Assembly (NCBI RefSeq): GCF_021129305.1
Contig: NZ_JAJOMB010000007.1
Coordinates: 248,001-312,000, forward strand
Source: Kineosporia babensis
Lineage (GTDB): Bacteria > Actinomycetota > Actinomycetes > Actinomycetales > Kineosporiaceae
Length of the DNA: 64,000 nt
Reading direction: 5' to 3'
Shown here: positions 42,821 through 51,264 of the stretch, piece after piece
Layout of the letters: every line of letters begins with the position of its first letter
How positions within the stretch are numbered: position 1 is the stretch's first letter
The notes under the pieces: generated by a model
The model's database searches: none
What the model saw: only the letters and a program-made list of their open reading frames with translations
What the model was told of the DNA's origin: nothing
Made by a program: the position numbers and the translations under genes

Positions 42821-43177
42821 ATGAGTCAGCGCACCGACACTGTGCACCGCTACATGGAGGGGTTTCGGCGCAGCGACCACGCGGTCATCCTGGACTGCCT
42901 CACCGACGACGTGGTCTGGAACATCCCGGGCACCCGGAACACCAAGGGCAAGGCCGAGTTCGACACCGAGATCGAGAACCCGGCGTTCGCGGGCAGCCCG
43001 GAACTCGCGGTCGAACGGACGATCGAGGCGGGGGACGTGGTCGTCTGCCTCGGAGTGGGTGTGGGCTTTCTGCGCGAGGCCGGGCCGTTCCGCTTCGCCT
43101 TCAACGACACGTTCACCTTCCGCGACGACCTGATCTGCCAGATCGACTCGTACGTGGTGCCGCTGCCGCCCAGTTGA
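42821..43177 (+). CDS. SnoaL-like/NTF2-fold protein
   Basis: 118 residues; ATG with AAGGGG 7 bases upstream. NTF2-like fold pattern: YMEGFRRSDHAVILDCLTDDVVWNIPGT near the N-terminus and FRFAFNDTFTFRDDLICQIDSYVV at the end. These proteins are small isomerases, cyclases or ligand-binding domains; the substrate is unknown. It diverges from the ArsR operon and ends two bases before the tRNA-like gene on the opposite strand. Confidence 0.88.
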   Translation: MSQRTDTVHRYMEGFRRSDHAVILDCLTDDVVWNIPGTRNTKGKAEFDTEIENPAFAGSPELAVERTIEAGDVVVCLGVGVGFLREAGPFRFAFNDTFTFRDDLICQIDSYVVPLPPS

Positions 43178-43178
43178 A

Positions 43179-43254
43179 TGGCGCCCTGGGCGCGACTCGA
43201 ACGCGCGTCCTCCGCCGTGACGGGCGGCGCTCTACCAACCTGAGCTACCAGGGG
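43179..43254 (-). tRNA. tRNA-Asp-like gene with abnormal anticodon loop
   Basis: Cloverleaf on the minus strand with encoded CCA (43181-43179) and G73. The D stem (GCTC/GAGC), T stem (GCGCG/CGCGC, loop TTCGAGT), 5-base variable loop and an anticodon stem CCGCC/GGCGG are all good. Two faults: the anticodon loop is CGTCAC, six bases, as if U33 were lost from the usual Asp loop CTGTCAC; and position 1-72 is C-C unpaired. An alternative stem CGCCG/CGGCG gives a 7-base loop with CGU and no U33. It may be a pseudo-tRNA or a special tRNA. Confidence 0.65.
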
Positions 43255-43313
43255 ACCGGCCCCAGAATAGTCGGAAAACCGGTCAATTCGCACCTGTTTT
43301 CTAGCGGGACCCG

Positions 43314-43691
43314 CTAGCTGAGCTTCAGGGTCACGGTCGCACCCTTCTCGTCGTGCCAGAAGGAGACCGTGCCCCTGAGGTCAGCCAGATCACCGGTACC
43401 CGAACCCGGAACGATCGTCCCGAAGGTGCTGCCGTCACCGTCGTCCATGATGCCGCCGTGCTGATACACCAAGGTCCCGCTGCGCCCGTCGATCGTTCCC
43501 TCGAATCTTTCCGAGGCCACGTACCCCTGCCCGGTCTTGGCCTGGGCGGTCAGAACCCGAGCCGTGCTGGTACCGGAAATCGCACCGGTGAAGGTCTTCT
43601 CGACCACCACCTGGCTCATCACCGTGTCCTGCTCCGCGTAGGGCTCTGCGTCCCACCGGGTCACCTGAAAGTCCGCCACGATCTCTGTCAT
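43314..43691 (-). CDS. DUF3224 family protein
   Basis: 125 residues from the ATG at 43691. Beta-barrel type small protein: FQVTRWDAEPYAE, EKTFTGAISGTSTARVLTA, GYVASERFEGTIDGRSGTLVYQHGG and GTGDLADLRGTVSF are typical of DUF3224 (allene-oxide-cyclase-like barrel). Cytoplasmic, no known activity. It is the last gene of a minus-strand block with no close partner. Confidence 0.9.
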   Translation of the reverse strand: MTEIVADFQVTRWDAEPYAEQDTVMSQVVVEKTFTGAISGTSTARVLTAQAKTGQGYVASERFEGTIDGRSGTLVYQHGGIMDDGDGSTFGTIVPGSGTGDLADLRGTVSFWHDEKGATVTLKLS

Positions 43692-43739
43692 GCGCCCGAC
43701 CCTAGCCAGACGACTGACCGCAGGCATTGAAGATTCGCG

Positions 43740-45119
43740 TCAGCCCCGCAGAGCCACCCGCACCAGAACCGCCGAACCCAGGCAGGCCACCGCATTCACG
43801 CCAATGGCCAGATGCAGACCACTCAGCAACCCACCGGCAGCGGTACCGGCCACCACGACGGCCGACAGTACCGGCGTCCCCAAAGCGATCCCGACCTGCT
43901 GACTCATCGTCACCAGCCCGGTGGCCAACCCTTGCTCCCCGTCCGGCAACCCACTCGTCGCCGTAGCCACGTACCCCACGATCGCCACCAAGTTCGCCAC
44001 TCCCCCGACGAAGACCAGAACCAACAGCGGCACAACCCAACCCCGTCCGCTCCCCGCAAAGGCCAGCGGCAACGTCGCCAACCCTTGCACCACAAAACCG
44101 ATCACGATGCCCTGCCGCAGCCCAGTCCGGGCAAACACCCGCGGCGCAACCAGCCCACCCAGCACCGTGCCAACCCCCAGCACCCCGAACACCGCACCCG
44201 CCGCGAGCGGACTCAGCCCAAGCACATCCTGCAGATACAGCGTGAGCGCAAACACCAGCGACGTCTCGGTCGCAAAGGCCAGCGCCCCAGCTGCATTCCC
44301 CGCTGCCACCTGACGCCTGCGCAGAATTCCCAGTGCCACCAAAGGCTGAGCCGCGCGCCTTTCAACCAGAACAAAGCCCAGCAAGAGGACGCCCGCGGTC
44401 ACCAGTCCTGTCCAGGTAGCCGTTGCCGTCCAACCCTTTTCACCCGCGCTCGTCGCACCGAACACCAAAGCCACCAGCCCGCCGGTGACCAGTAGCGCAC
44501 CCGGCAGATCAAGCCGCACCCCCTTGACCCGCTCCTGATCCCGCGGCAACACCCGAGGAGCAACCGCCAGCACAGCCACCGCCACAACCACGTTCAGGAA
44601 GAACGCCCAGCGCCAACTCAGTGTGTCGGTCAGCAACCCACCCAGCATCGCCCCGGAGGTGAACCCACCGGCCATCAGAGCGCCGTTCAACCCCAGCGCC
44701 CGATCCCGGGCCGGCCCCTCGGCAAACCCGGTGGTCAGCAGCGACAACGCCGCCGGCGTAACCATCGCCGTAGCAACCCCCTGCGCCGCCCGAGCCGCCA
44801 GCAGCACCACCGCAGTCTGAGCCAGTCCCCCGACCAGCGAAGAAACGCCCAGCAGGACCATGCCGAGCAGAAAGACCCGACGCCGCCCCAGCAGATCGCT
44901 GAACCGCCCGAACAACAAGGTCAAGCCCGCCGCACAGAGCGCATAACTGGTCGCGATCCATTGAAGATCCGCCGTTCTCAGCCCCACGTCACGGCCGATG
45001 ACCGGCAGGGCGACGTTGAGCACCGAGAAGTCGACGGCCAAGGTGAAACCGGCGGTGAGCAGGACAGTCAGAGCCAGCGCCGAAGTGTGCGGACGCTGCG
45101 TCGTAGAGGTATCAAGCAT
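43740..45119 (-). CDS. MFS drug transporter, DHA2-like
   Basis: 459 residues from the ATG at 45119 with a G-run upstream. About 12-14 hydrophobic helices; MFS motif A GRFSDLLGRRRVF and the drug-transporter motif C-like GALMAGGFTSGAMLGGLLTD are visible, with LNVALPVIGRDVGL at helix 1 as in EmrB/QacA-type proton-driven exporters. Substrate unknown. It is divergent from an MmyB-type regulator, which is the best candidate controller. Confidence 0.9.
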   Translation of the reverse strand: MLDTSTTQRPHTSALALTVLLTAGFTLAVDFSVLNVALPVIGRDVGLRTADLQWIATSYALCAAGLTLLFGRFSDLLGRRRVFLLGMVLLGVSSLVGGLAQTAVVLLAARAAQGVATAMVTPAALSLLTTGFAEGPARDRALGLNGALMAGGFTSGAMLGGLLTDTLSWRWAFFLNVVVAVAVLAVAPRVLPRDQERVKGVRLDLPGALLVTGGLVALVFGATSAGEKGWTATATWTGLVTAGVLLLGFVLVERRAAQPLVALGILRRRQVAAGNAAGALAFATETSLVFALTLYLQDVLGLSPLAAGAVFGVLGVGTVLGGLVAPRVFARTGLRQGIVIGFVVQGLATLPLAFAGSGRGWVVPLLVLVFVGGVANLVAIVGYVATATSGLPDGEQGLATGLVTMSQQVGIALGTPVLSAVVVAGTAAGGLLSGLHLAIGVNAVACLGSAVLVRVALRG

Positions 45120-45295
45120 GCCCCCAACGCTGAGGGGGCCGGTCTCCCGCAACCAGCCACCGGGGCAGTCGATGCTTCACCAGCCGATGCTCGTCAGGGT
45201 CACCCTCAGATCAGTCGCGCACCCCGGCCGGCCCTGCTTGCCTGACCCTGACGGGGACAGGCGGGCCCGGCCTGTCCTGTCGCACAATCGTTGCT

Positions 45296-46237
45296 ATGCC
45301 CACCGTCCGCGAGGCCAGCGAGCTCGGCGACTTCCTGCGCACCCGACGCGGGGCCATCTCGCCAGATGCTGCGGGTCTCACCAGCTACGGAACGCGGAGG
45401 GTGCCCGGCCTGCGGCGGGAGGAGCTGGCTCAGCTGGCCGGGATCTCGACGGCGTACTACACCAGGCTGGAACAAGGGCAGTCGCAGGCGGCGTCGGACT
45501 CGATCATTGAGTCGCTGGCCCGGGCGCTGCGCCTGAGTAAGGACGAACGAGCTCATCTGTTCGAGCTGGCCCGACCGAATCCAACGCGTAAGCGGGCCAG
45601 GCCTCGGAAGCCGGAGCGGGCTGAGCCGGGTGTGGTGCAGTTGCTCGAAGCCATGACGGACGTGCCGGCGCTTGCGCTGGGACGGCGCAACGACGTCCTT
45701 CATTGGAACGAACTCGGGCACGCGCTCTTGGCGAGCCATCTCGACCGAGGCGCCCCCGGTGGTCCCGGGCGTCCCAATCTGACCCGAATGCTGTTTCTGG
45801 ATGCGCATACTCGGGAGCTGCATCGGAACTGGGCGGAGGAGGCCGCGACGGCGGTGGCGTCGTTGCGGTACGTAGCGGCGCATCATCCGGATGATCCGGC
45901 GCTGGCTGCGCTGATCGGTGAGCTGAGCCTGGGCAGTCAGGAGTTTGCCGGGCTGTGGGCTCGGCATCAGGTGCGGTTGTGCTCGAGCGGCACGCGGTTG
46001 CTGCATCATCCGCTGGTCGGGGACCTGGACCTGAGCTTCGAGGTGCTGCACCTGCCGGATGCTGCCGGTACCCGCATCCTCACGCACACGGCGGCCCCTG
46101 GATCGGCGTCGGCCGAAGCCCTCGCCCTCTTGCGCCACAGCACCCGGGTAGCTGATCTGAACGAAGCTGTCATGCCTGTCGAACATCAATCCCTGCGGCC
46201 CGACGCCGATGTGGCGCCGGGCCGTTCGCTCAGCTGA
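45296..46237 (+). CDS. XRE/MmyB-type transcription regulator
   Basis: 313 residues. N-terminal HTH with FLRTRRGAISPDAAGL, RRVPGLRREELAQLAGISTAYYTRLEQGQ is the classic actinobacterial XRE start, followed by an MmyB-like ligand domain (ALALGRRNDVLHWNELGHALL, RNWAEEAATAVASLR, LLHHPLVGDLDLSFEVLHLPD). The family binds a fatty-acid-like ligand. It lies divergent from an MFS gene and overlaps by 8 bases the end of another, so it probably controls export. Confidence 0.92.
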   Translation: MPTVREASELGDFLRTRRGAISPDAAGLTSYGTRRVPGLRREELAQLAGISTAYYTRLEQGQSQAASDSIIESLARALRLSKDERAHLFELARPNPTRKRARPRKPERAEPGVVQLLEAMTDVPALALGRRNDVLHWNELGHALLASHLDRGAPGGPGRPNLTRMLFLDAHTRELHRNWAEEAATAVASLRYVAAHHPDDPALAALIGELSLGSQEFAGLWARHQVRLCSSGTRLLHHPLVGDLDLSFEVLHLPDAAGTRILTHTAAPGSASAEALALLRHSTRVADLNEAVMPVEHQSLRPDADVAPGRSLS

Positions 46238-47663
46238 CGGCTTGCTCGGCCACCGGCTCCTGGACTGCATCCGGCCGGGGCACGTAGAGGAACGCGAGCA
46301 CGGCCGCCACCAGGGTCAGCGCAGCCGTGACCTGGAAAGCCCGGTCGTAGCCCTGGATCAGTGCTTCCAGGGGATCTCCAGCAGAGGACGCTCTGGTCGC
46401 CGAGAGCGCGACGGTCGCCAAGGCGGCCAGGGCGAGACTGCCACCACACTGACGGCTGGCATTGATCAGACCGCTGACCAGCCCGGCCTCGTGTTGCTGG
46501 GCCCCGGTGGTACCGAGCGAGGTGTTGGCGACCATGCTCAGGCCCACCCCGACCGAGGCGATGATCGAGGGCAGCAGGAAGGTGCCGAGGAAAGTCGCAT
46601 CCAGGTGCATCTGGCCGAACAGGCCCATGCCGATGGCGCTGCACAACAGGCCGACGGTCATCACCGAGCGCAGGCCGAAGCGGGCCGAGAGCCGGCCGGA
46701 GAGCATCGCGCCGAGAACGGTTCCCGCGCAGAAGGGCAGGAACGCAGCGCCGGCCTGGAGCGGTGAGTAACCGAGGACGTCCTGCAGGACGAGCGAGGCG
46801 AAGTAGAAGCCGGCCACGGCCGAGGCTCCGATGAAGGCCGAGATCAGGTTGGCCACCCAGACCGGGCGGGACTGGAACACGCCCAGCCGGATCAAGGGCT
46901 CGGGCACCCGCAACTCCCACCAGATGAACACCGCGCCGCTGAGGGCGGCCAACCCGAACGAGCCGAGCGCCCAGGCCGAACCCCAGCCGTCCTCCCCAGC
47001 CCGGATCGCGCCGTTGACCAGGGACGTCAGCGCGAGCGTGACCAGGACTGCGCCGGGCACGTCGAGCCGGGACGGGCGAGCGGTGCGGGTGTCGTGGATC
47101 GAGGTCCAGCCCAGGGCCAGAGCGAGCAGCACGATCGGCGCGTTCACCCACATCACCCAACGCCAGGAGAGCCATTCGGTGAGCACGCCGCCGAGCAGTA
47201 CCCCGAGCGCGCTGCCGGAGGCCGCGACCATGGCCCAGATGCCGATCGCCCGGCTGCGTTCCTTGCCCTCGGGGAAGGTGACCATGATGATCGTCAGGCT
47301 CAGCGGTGCCAGCACGGCACTGGCCAGGCCCTGGGCAGCACGGGCGGCGATGAGCTGGCCCGGGTCCTGGGCCAGACCGCCGAGCACCGAGACCACGCCG
47401 AACACGCCCAGGCCGAGGAACAGCGCGCGGCGGTGCCCGATCAGGTCGCCGAACCGCCCGCCGAGCAGCAGCAGACCGCCGAAGAGCAGGGTGTAGGCGT
47501 TCACCACCCAGGACAGCGAACCGGGGCTGAATGAAAGATCTTTGGCGATCGAGGGCAGCGCGACATTCACCACGCTGACGTCGAGCACCACCATCACCTG
47601 GCAGAGACAGACGGCGGCCAGCAGCAGGCCGGTACGCCGGGGCACTTCTTGCGGTTCGGTCAT
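46230..47663 (-). CDS. MFS transporter, EmrB/QacA (DHA2) type
   Basis: 477 residues, 14 hydrophobic segments. Features: VVLDVSVVNVALPSIAKDL in helix 1, motif A GGRFGDLIGHRRALFL, AARAAQGLASAVLAPLSLTII and motif C ASGSALGVLLGGVLTEWLSWRWVMWVN. It is a proton-coupled multidrug-type exporter; substrate unknown. It is divergent from a TetR gene with a striking dyad in between, hence likely repressed by it. Confidence 0.94.
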   Translation of the reverse strand: MTEPQEVPRRTGLLLAAVCLCQVMVVLDVSVVNVALPSIAKDLSFSPGSLSWVVNAYTLLFGGLLLLGGRFGDLIGHRRALFLGLGVFGVVSVLGGLAQDPGQLIAARAAQGLASAVLAPLSLTIIMVTFPEGKERSRAIGIWAMVAASGSALGVLLGGVLTEWLSWRWVMWVNAPIVLLALALGWTSIHDTRTARPSRLDVPGAVLVTLALTSLVNGAIRAGEDGWGSAWALGSFGLAALSGAVFIWWELRVPEPLIRLGVFQSRPVWVANLISAFIGASAVAGFYFASLVLQDVLGYSPLQAGAAFLPFCAGTVLGAMLSGRLSARFGLRSVMTVGLLCSAIGMGLFGQMHLDATFLGTFLLPSIIASVGVGLSMVANTSLGTTGAQQHEAGLVSGLINASRQCGGSLALAALATVALSATRASSAGDPLEALIQGYDRAFQVTAALTLVAAVLAFLYVPRPDAVQEPVAEQAVS

Positions 47664-47679
47664 CGGGAAGACAGCTCTC

Positions 47680-47722
47680 TATGCGTACAGTGTTCGCATC
47701 CAACGCGAACACTGTACGCATA
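47680..47722. promoter_or_regulatory. Double TetR operator with 18-bp perfect arms
   Basis: TATGCGTACAGTGTTCGC (47680-47697) is repeated as its exact reverse complement at 47705-47722. Each arm is itself nearly symmetric (GCGwACAsTGTwCGC), so two TetR dimers could bind side by side. It lies between the MFS gene and the TetR gene. Confidence 0.85.
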
Positions 47723-47773
47723 AGGTTGACCTAACTTCCAGGCCGGCCGCAGATCAATGGGAGGATCACGCGC

Positions 47774-48400
47774 ATGAGCACCCCGCGCCGGGCCCGGCCC
47801 GGCCTGACCCCGGACACGGTCGTCGCCGCGGGTCGGACGCTGATCGAGCGCGAAGGCCTGGAAGCGCTGTCGATGCGGGCGGTGGCCGCCGAACTGAACA
47901 CGGCCGCGACTTCGCTCTACCGCCACGTGGCCGATCGGGACGCCCTGCTGATCGCTCTGCTGGAGCAGGTGGCCGCCGGCCTGCCGGTCGAGGTCCCCGG
48001 TCGCACACCTCGCCGGCGGTTGCTGAACCGCCTGGTCGGCGCGCACGATCACATGAGCCGGCACAGCTGGGTGATGCAGATCCTGATCCGCGGTGAGCTG
48101 GTGGCCGAGGGCGCGTACGCGTTCAGCAATGCCTGCCTGACCGACTTCATGGACGCCGGACTCTCGGCCCGCCGGGCCGTCACCGCGTACGGAGCCTGCT
48201 GGCATCTGACCGTGGGCGAACTGCTCGAACGGCACCCGCATCTACCGCCGCAGCAGCCGACCCAGCGCACGCGAGTGCTGCAAGAGGCTGATGCTGAACG
48301 GCTTCCGGCCGTCGCCGAGGTGCGCGCGCTGAACCTGACCCCGCCGGTCGAGGACTACCAGGCCGAGATCGAGGCCCTGCTGAAGGCTTTCATCCCTTAG
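47774..48400 (+). CDS. TetR-family repressor of the MFS gene
   Basis: 208 residues; GGGAGG 9 bases before ATG. N-terminal HTH: LTPDTVVAAGRTLIEREGLEALSMRAVAAELNTAATSLYRHVADRDALL (landmark); C-terminal TetR_C-like ligand domain. The sequence resembles the tetracycline-repressor subgroup. Its end overlaps the MarR gene by 11 bases on the opposite strand. Confidence 0.93.
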   Translation: MSTPRRARPGLTPDTVVAAGRTLIEREGLEALSMRAVAAELNTAATSLYRHVADRDALLIALLEQVAAGLPVEVPGRTPRRRLLNRLVGAHDHMSRHSWVMQILIRGELVAEGAYAFSNACLTDFMDAGLSARRAVTAYGACWHLTVGELLERHPHLPPQQPTQRTRVLQEADAERLPAVAEVRALNLTPPVEDYQAEIEALLKAFIP

Positions 48401-48839
48401 CCAGCTCGCGCTGGATCACCTGCAGCACATCGTCCATACCGTTCACGAAAGCCGAGAACCGCTCGGCCGGCATCTGCCCGAAAAGCTGTACCGCAAGCGT
48501 CCTCTGACTTTCCTGCAAATGATGGACGGTGTGGGCGCCTTTGTCGGTGAAGGTCACCAGAGTGGCCCGGCGGTCTCCGGGATGCGGTTCACGCGTGACG
48601 AAACCGGTCTCCACCAGGCCGTCCACGATGCCGGTGACATTGCGGGCGGTGACTCCAAGAGCCTGGGCCAGGGCTCGTTGCGGTGAGGGCCCGAGCTCGG
48701 CCAGCACCCACAGCGCATGCGTCCGAGCCGGGGTGAGACCACGGCGTTCGAAGTCCTGCCGCATGTCCTCGTTCAGCAGAGTCACCACCTGCAGCAGCTT
48801 GTTCAGCGCGTCCTGCGCGGCTTCCGGCTTCGTGGTCAT
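48390..48839 (-). CDS. MarR-family regulator
   Basis: 149 residues, full MarR fold: HALWVLAELGPSPQRALAQALGVTARNVTGIVDGLVETGFVTREPHPGDRRATLVTFTDKG as landmark, with the DxR wing (DRR). It overlaps the upstream membrane-protein gene by four bases (ATGA), so it is the second gene of a two-gene operon. A dyad upstream of that operon may be its site. Confidence 0.93.
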   Translation of the reverse strand: MTTKPEAAQDALNKLLQVVTLLNEDMRQDFERRGLTPARTHALWVLAELGPSPQRALAQALGVTARNVTGIVDGLVETGFVTREPHPGDRRATLVTFTDKGAHTVHHLQESQRTLAVQLFGQMPAERFSAFVNGMDDVLQVIQRELAKG

Positions 48840-49465
48840 CGCGCTACCTTCTCGATCTGCTGCTTGGCCAGGGCCGCAAGTGGGGCGGGCTCGTCGGCCC
48901 AGAACCGGAGCTCGGTGATCTTCTCATCACGGTCCGGCAGCCGCACCACCCGGGGTTCGCGCAAGGTGAGTACCAGATTCGTCTGGCTGGTGATCGCGAC
49001 GTGCAGCGCCCCGTCCACCGTCTGAAAGGTCCTTGACCTGTCGAGGTTACAGACCTTCTGGGCGATCCCGGCAACATCGGCCCAGGCGAAGCGCTCCTCG
49101 AAGAACACGCCGTTGCGCACCACCAGCCCGTCCGGACCGGCCTCGTGCGGATTGACCTTCATACTGGCCAGCATCCCGACCATGAACACCACTCCCCACA
49201 GCCCGACGACCAGCAGGATGACGCGCGGGACGGGCCAGCGGTGCAGCAGGAAGTCGACCGCGATCACCTCCACCGCCGACACCCCGATGAAGGCCCAGTA
49301 CAGCGCCACCATCGGCATCGTGTAGGCGAAAGCTTGTGCTCCGGCCGAGGTTCGCGGCTTCTTACCGATCCAGCGGTACAAGCTGCGCCACCCGCCGGCC
49401 TCCATCTTCAGCGCTCGCGCCAGCAACGACGTGCCCGCTCGCCTGCTCGCAGCTACCTCACCCAT
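48836..49465 (-). CDS. Membrane protein with PH-like domain
   Basis: 209 residues from the ATG at 49465, chosen because GAGGAGG lies 6 bases upstream; the longer frame has no support. A short N-terminus is followed by two hydrophobic segments (AFAYTMPMVALYWAFIGVSAVEVIAV and VILLVVGLWGVVFMVGMLAS) and a soluble C-terminal domain (GPDGLVVRNGVFFEERFAWADVAGI... ) that looks like the bacterial PH domain. It is coupled to the MarR gene; perhaps a sensor or stress-related membrane protein. Confidence 0.8.
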   Translation of the reverse strand: MGEVAASRRAGTSLLARALKMEAGGWRSLYRWIGKKPRTSAGAQAFAYTMPMVALYWAFIGVSAVEVIAVDFLLHRWPVPRVILLVVGLWGVVFMVGMLASMKVNPHEAGPDGLVVRNGVFFEERFAWADVAGIAQKVCNLDRSRTFQTVDGALHVAITSQTNLVLTLREPRVVRLPDRDEKITELRFWADEPAPLAALAKQQIEKVAR

Positions 49466-49906
49466 GTTCCCTCCTCGATGAAATGCGCACCAGGTGTACA
49501 CATCGCCGCCCAACCAACCCCGCTCCGCCCGCTCGAGCCGGGCACGAACGTCCGTTTGCATGACCAGCCCGCCCGAACCGACGGCCACCGAACCGCCCGA
49601 GCCCTCACCCCGTCCGTCGGCCGACCCCGCCAACACTTGAGAGCATCATTCATTGTGTAGCTACTTCACTATGCAACACCTTCACCGCCGAGTCCAACTC
49701 CCCGAGATCACGGCGATCCAGCACAGCTGCGTGGTAGCGCCGACCGAACAACCGTTCGCCACGGCGTCCTCGATGACCAACCGCTGACCGTGCCGTGGGC
49801 GCTCGAGCGTTTCGCCCCCGCCGATCGCGACGAGGCCGTCGCGAAGCTGGACCAGTAAGCCGGGCCCGGACGTCATCGGCTTGAGCACAGGAGCTGGGCA
49901 GGCGGC
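49466..49906. other. Intergenic stretch with gene remnant
   Basis: No intact gene. Plus-strand bases 49757-49858 encode an open C-terminal fragment (HGVLDDQPLTVPWALERFAP, ending AKLDQ-stop) with normal codon bias but no start, suggesting the last 30-40 codons of a lost gene. The left side is the leader of the membrane-MarR operon. Confidence 0.45.
49653..49676 (-). promoter_or_regulatory. Candidate MarR operator and promoter
   Basis: TTGTGTAG (49653-49660) and CTATGCAA (49669-49676) form an imperfect dyad (6 of 8 pairs). On the minus strand TTGCAT serves as -35 and ATGAAT 17 bases later as -10, so the dyad overlaps the promoter. Its distance to the first start is about 190 bases. Confidence 0.45.
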
Positions 49907-50233
49907 CTACGCAGTCTCCCAGTGCATGGTGAGTGTCGAATTACGGGACGCGGCCGCCCAGTTGGCTGCCTACCTGGCCCAGACGTCGTCGTCCATCACG
50001 AAGAAGTGCGAGCGCTGCCCCCGGCTTGCGCACCCGGCGGCCGAAACCCCGCTCGACGAGCGCGCGGGTGTACGAGGACACCGAGTCCGCGCTGATCTGC
50101 AGGCGCTCGGCCAGTTCGCTCGGGCTGATCCGTCCGACTCGTCGACCAGCAGGTCCCCGGCGATCAGCCGTTCGATCCGCGACCCGCCGGTGGCCGCCCA
50201 GTAGTCGGCCAAACGTTCGACGAACTAATGCAT
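49907..50233 (-). pseudogene. Decayed GbsR/MarR-type regulator
   Basis: Pieces of a GbsR-like winged-helix protein lie in different frames. Frame 1 reads M-H-stop then FVERLADYWAATGGSRIERL (stop codon at 50225-50227). After about 50131 the homology moves to another frame (RISPSELAERLQISADSVSS, YTRALVERGFGRRVRKPG), as if one C were lost. At a run of five C (50018-50022, plus strand) it moves back (RSHFFVMDDDVWAR) and meets a TAG at 49970-49972. The two frameshifts and a nonsense codon make a functional product unlikely. It diverges from the SDR gene it probably once controlled. Sequencing errors are a less likely cause because three faults would be needed. Confidence 0.75.
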
Positions 50234-50302
50234 TTGGGGCCGGTCAGGAGCGGAGTCAGGAAACTGCATGACGGCAGTATTTCAGTGCGGCAGAGTGGGG
50301 CC

Positions 50303-51214
50303 ATGACGACACTTCAGGGCAAGGTAGCTCTCGTGGCGGGAGCGACCCGCGGTGCCGGACGGGGAATCGCAACAGAGTTGGGCGCAGCCGGGGCGACGGT
50401 GTACGTCACCGGGCGCACCACGCGTTCACAGGCTTCGGAGTACAACCGGCCGGAGACGATCGAGGAGACGGCCGATCTGGTCACGGCGGCCGGGGGTACC
50501 GGGATCGCGGTGCCGACGGATCATCTGGACCAGGACGCGGTGAAGGCCCTGGTCGAGCAGATCCGGCGGGCCAGTGGGCGGCTCGACGTGCTGGTGAACG
50601 ACGTGTGGGGCGGGGAGAACCTCACGGACTGGAACAAGGCGGTCTGGGAGCACAGCCTCGACGACGGCCTGCGGATGCTGCGGCTGGCGGTGGACACTCA
50701 CCTGATCACTGCGCATTACGCGTTGCCGTTGCTGCTGGAGAACCCGGGCGGGCTGCTGGTGGAGATGACGGACGGCACCACCGAGTACAACGCGAAGAAC
50801 TACCGGCTGAACCCGTTCTACGACCTGAGCAAGGTGGCGGTGAACCGGATGGGCTGGTCGCACGCTCAGGATCTGGGAAAGCGCGGCGCCACCGCGGTTT
50901 CGCTGACGCCGGGCTGGCTGCGCTCGGAGATGATGCTGGACGCGTTCAAGGTCACCGAGGAGACGTGGCGGGAGGCGCTGGCGCAGGAGCCGCACTTCGC
51001 CATCTCGGAGAGCCCTCGGTTCGTCGGCCGGGCTGTGGCTGCGCTGGCGGCCGATGCGGACAGGGCCCGATGGAACGGCCAGTCCCTGTCCAGCGGTCAG
51101 CTGGCCAAGGAGTACCAGTTCGATGACCTGGACGGTTCCCGGCCGGATGCGTGGCGGTATGTCGTGGAGGTTCAGGACGCGGGCAAGCCGGCCGACGTGA
51201 CGGGGTACCGGTAG
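50303..51214 (+). CDS. SDR-family oxidoreductase
   Basis: 303 residues from the ATG at 50303 (GTGGGG upstream); 25 earlier codons are open but unsupported. Glycine motif GATRGAGRGIA, TGRTTR (favours NADP), LVNDVWGG in place of NNAG, and a late YDLSK active-site pair Tyr/Lys. Length and motifs fit the SDR group usually found with a GbsR-type regulator; that regulator is now decayed next door. Substrate unknown. Confidence 0.9.
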   Translation: MTTLQGKVALVAGATRGAGRGIATELGAAGATVYVTGRTTRSQASEYNRPETIEETADLVTAAGGTGIAVPTDHLDQDAVKALVEQIRRASGRLDVLVNDVWGGENLTDWNKAVWEHSLDDGLRMLRLAVDTHLITAHYALPLLLENPGGLLVEMTDGTTEYNAKNYRLNPFYDLSKVAVNRMGWSHAQDLGKRGATAVSLTPGWLRSEMMLDAFKVTEETWREALAQEPHFAISESPRFVGRAVAALAADADRARWNGQSLSSGQLAKEYQFDDLDGSRPDAWRYVVEVQDAGKPADVTGYR

Positions 51215-51228
51215 CCCCGGTAGTCCGT

Positions 51229-51256
51229 GCAACCTGAGCAGGCGAAGGTTCCGTCG
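51229..51256 (+). promoter_or_regulatory. Possible ECF sigma promoter
   Basis: GCAACC (51229-51234), 17 bases, then CGTCGA (51252-51257). The AAC/CGTC pair is typical for ECF promoters and lies directly before the sigma gene, suggesting self-activation. Confidence 0.35.
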
Positions 51257-51264
51257 ATGAGGGC

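Noticed and set aside
49757-49858. Open fragment HGVLDDQPLTVPW... on the plus strand
   Set aside because: No start codon or family match; treated as a possible gene remnant, not as a gene.
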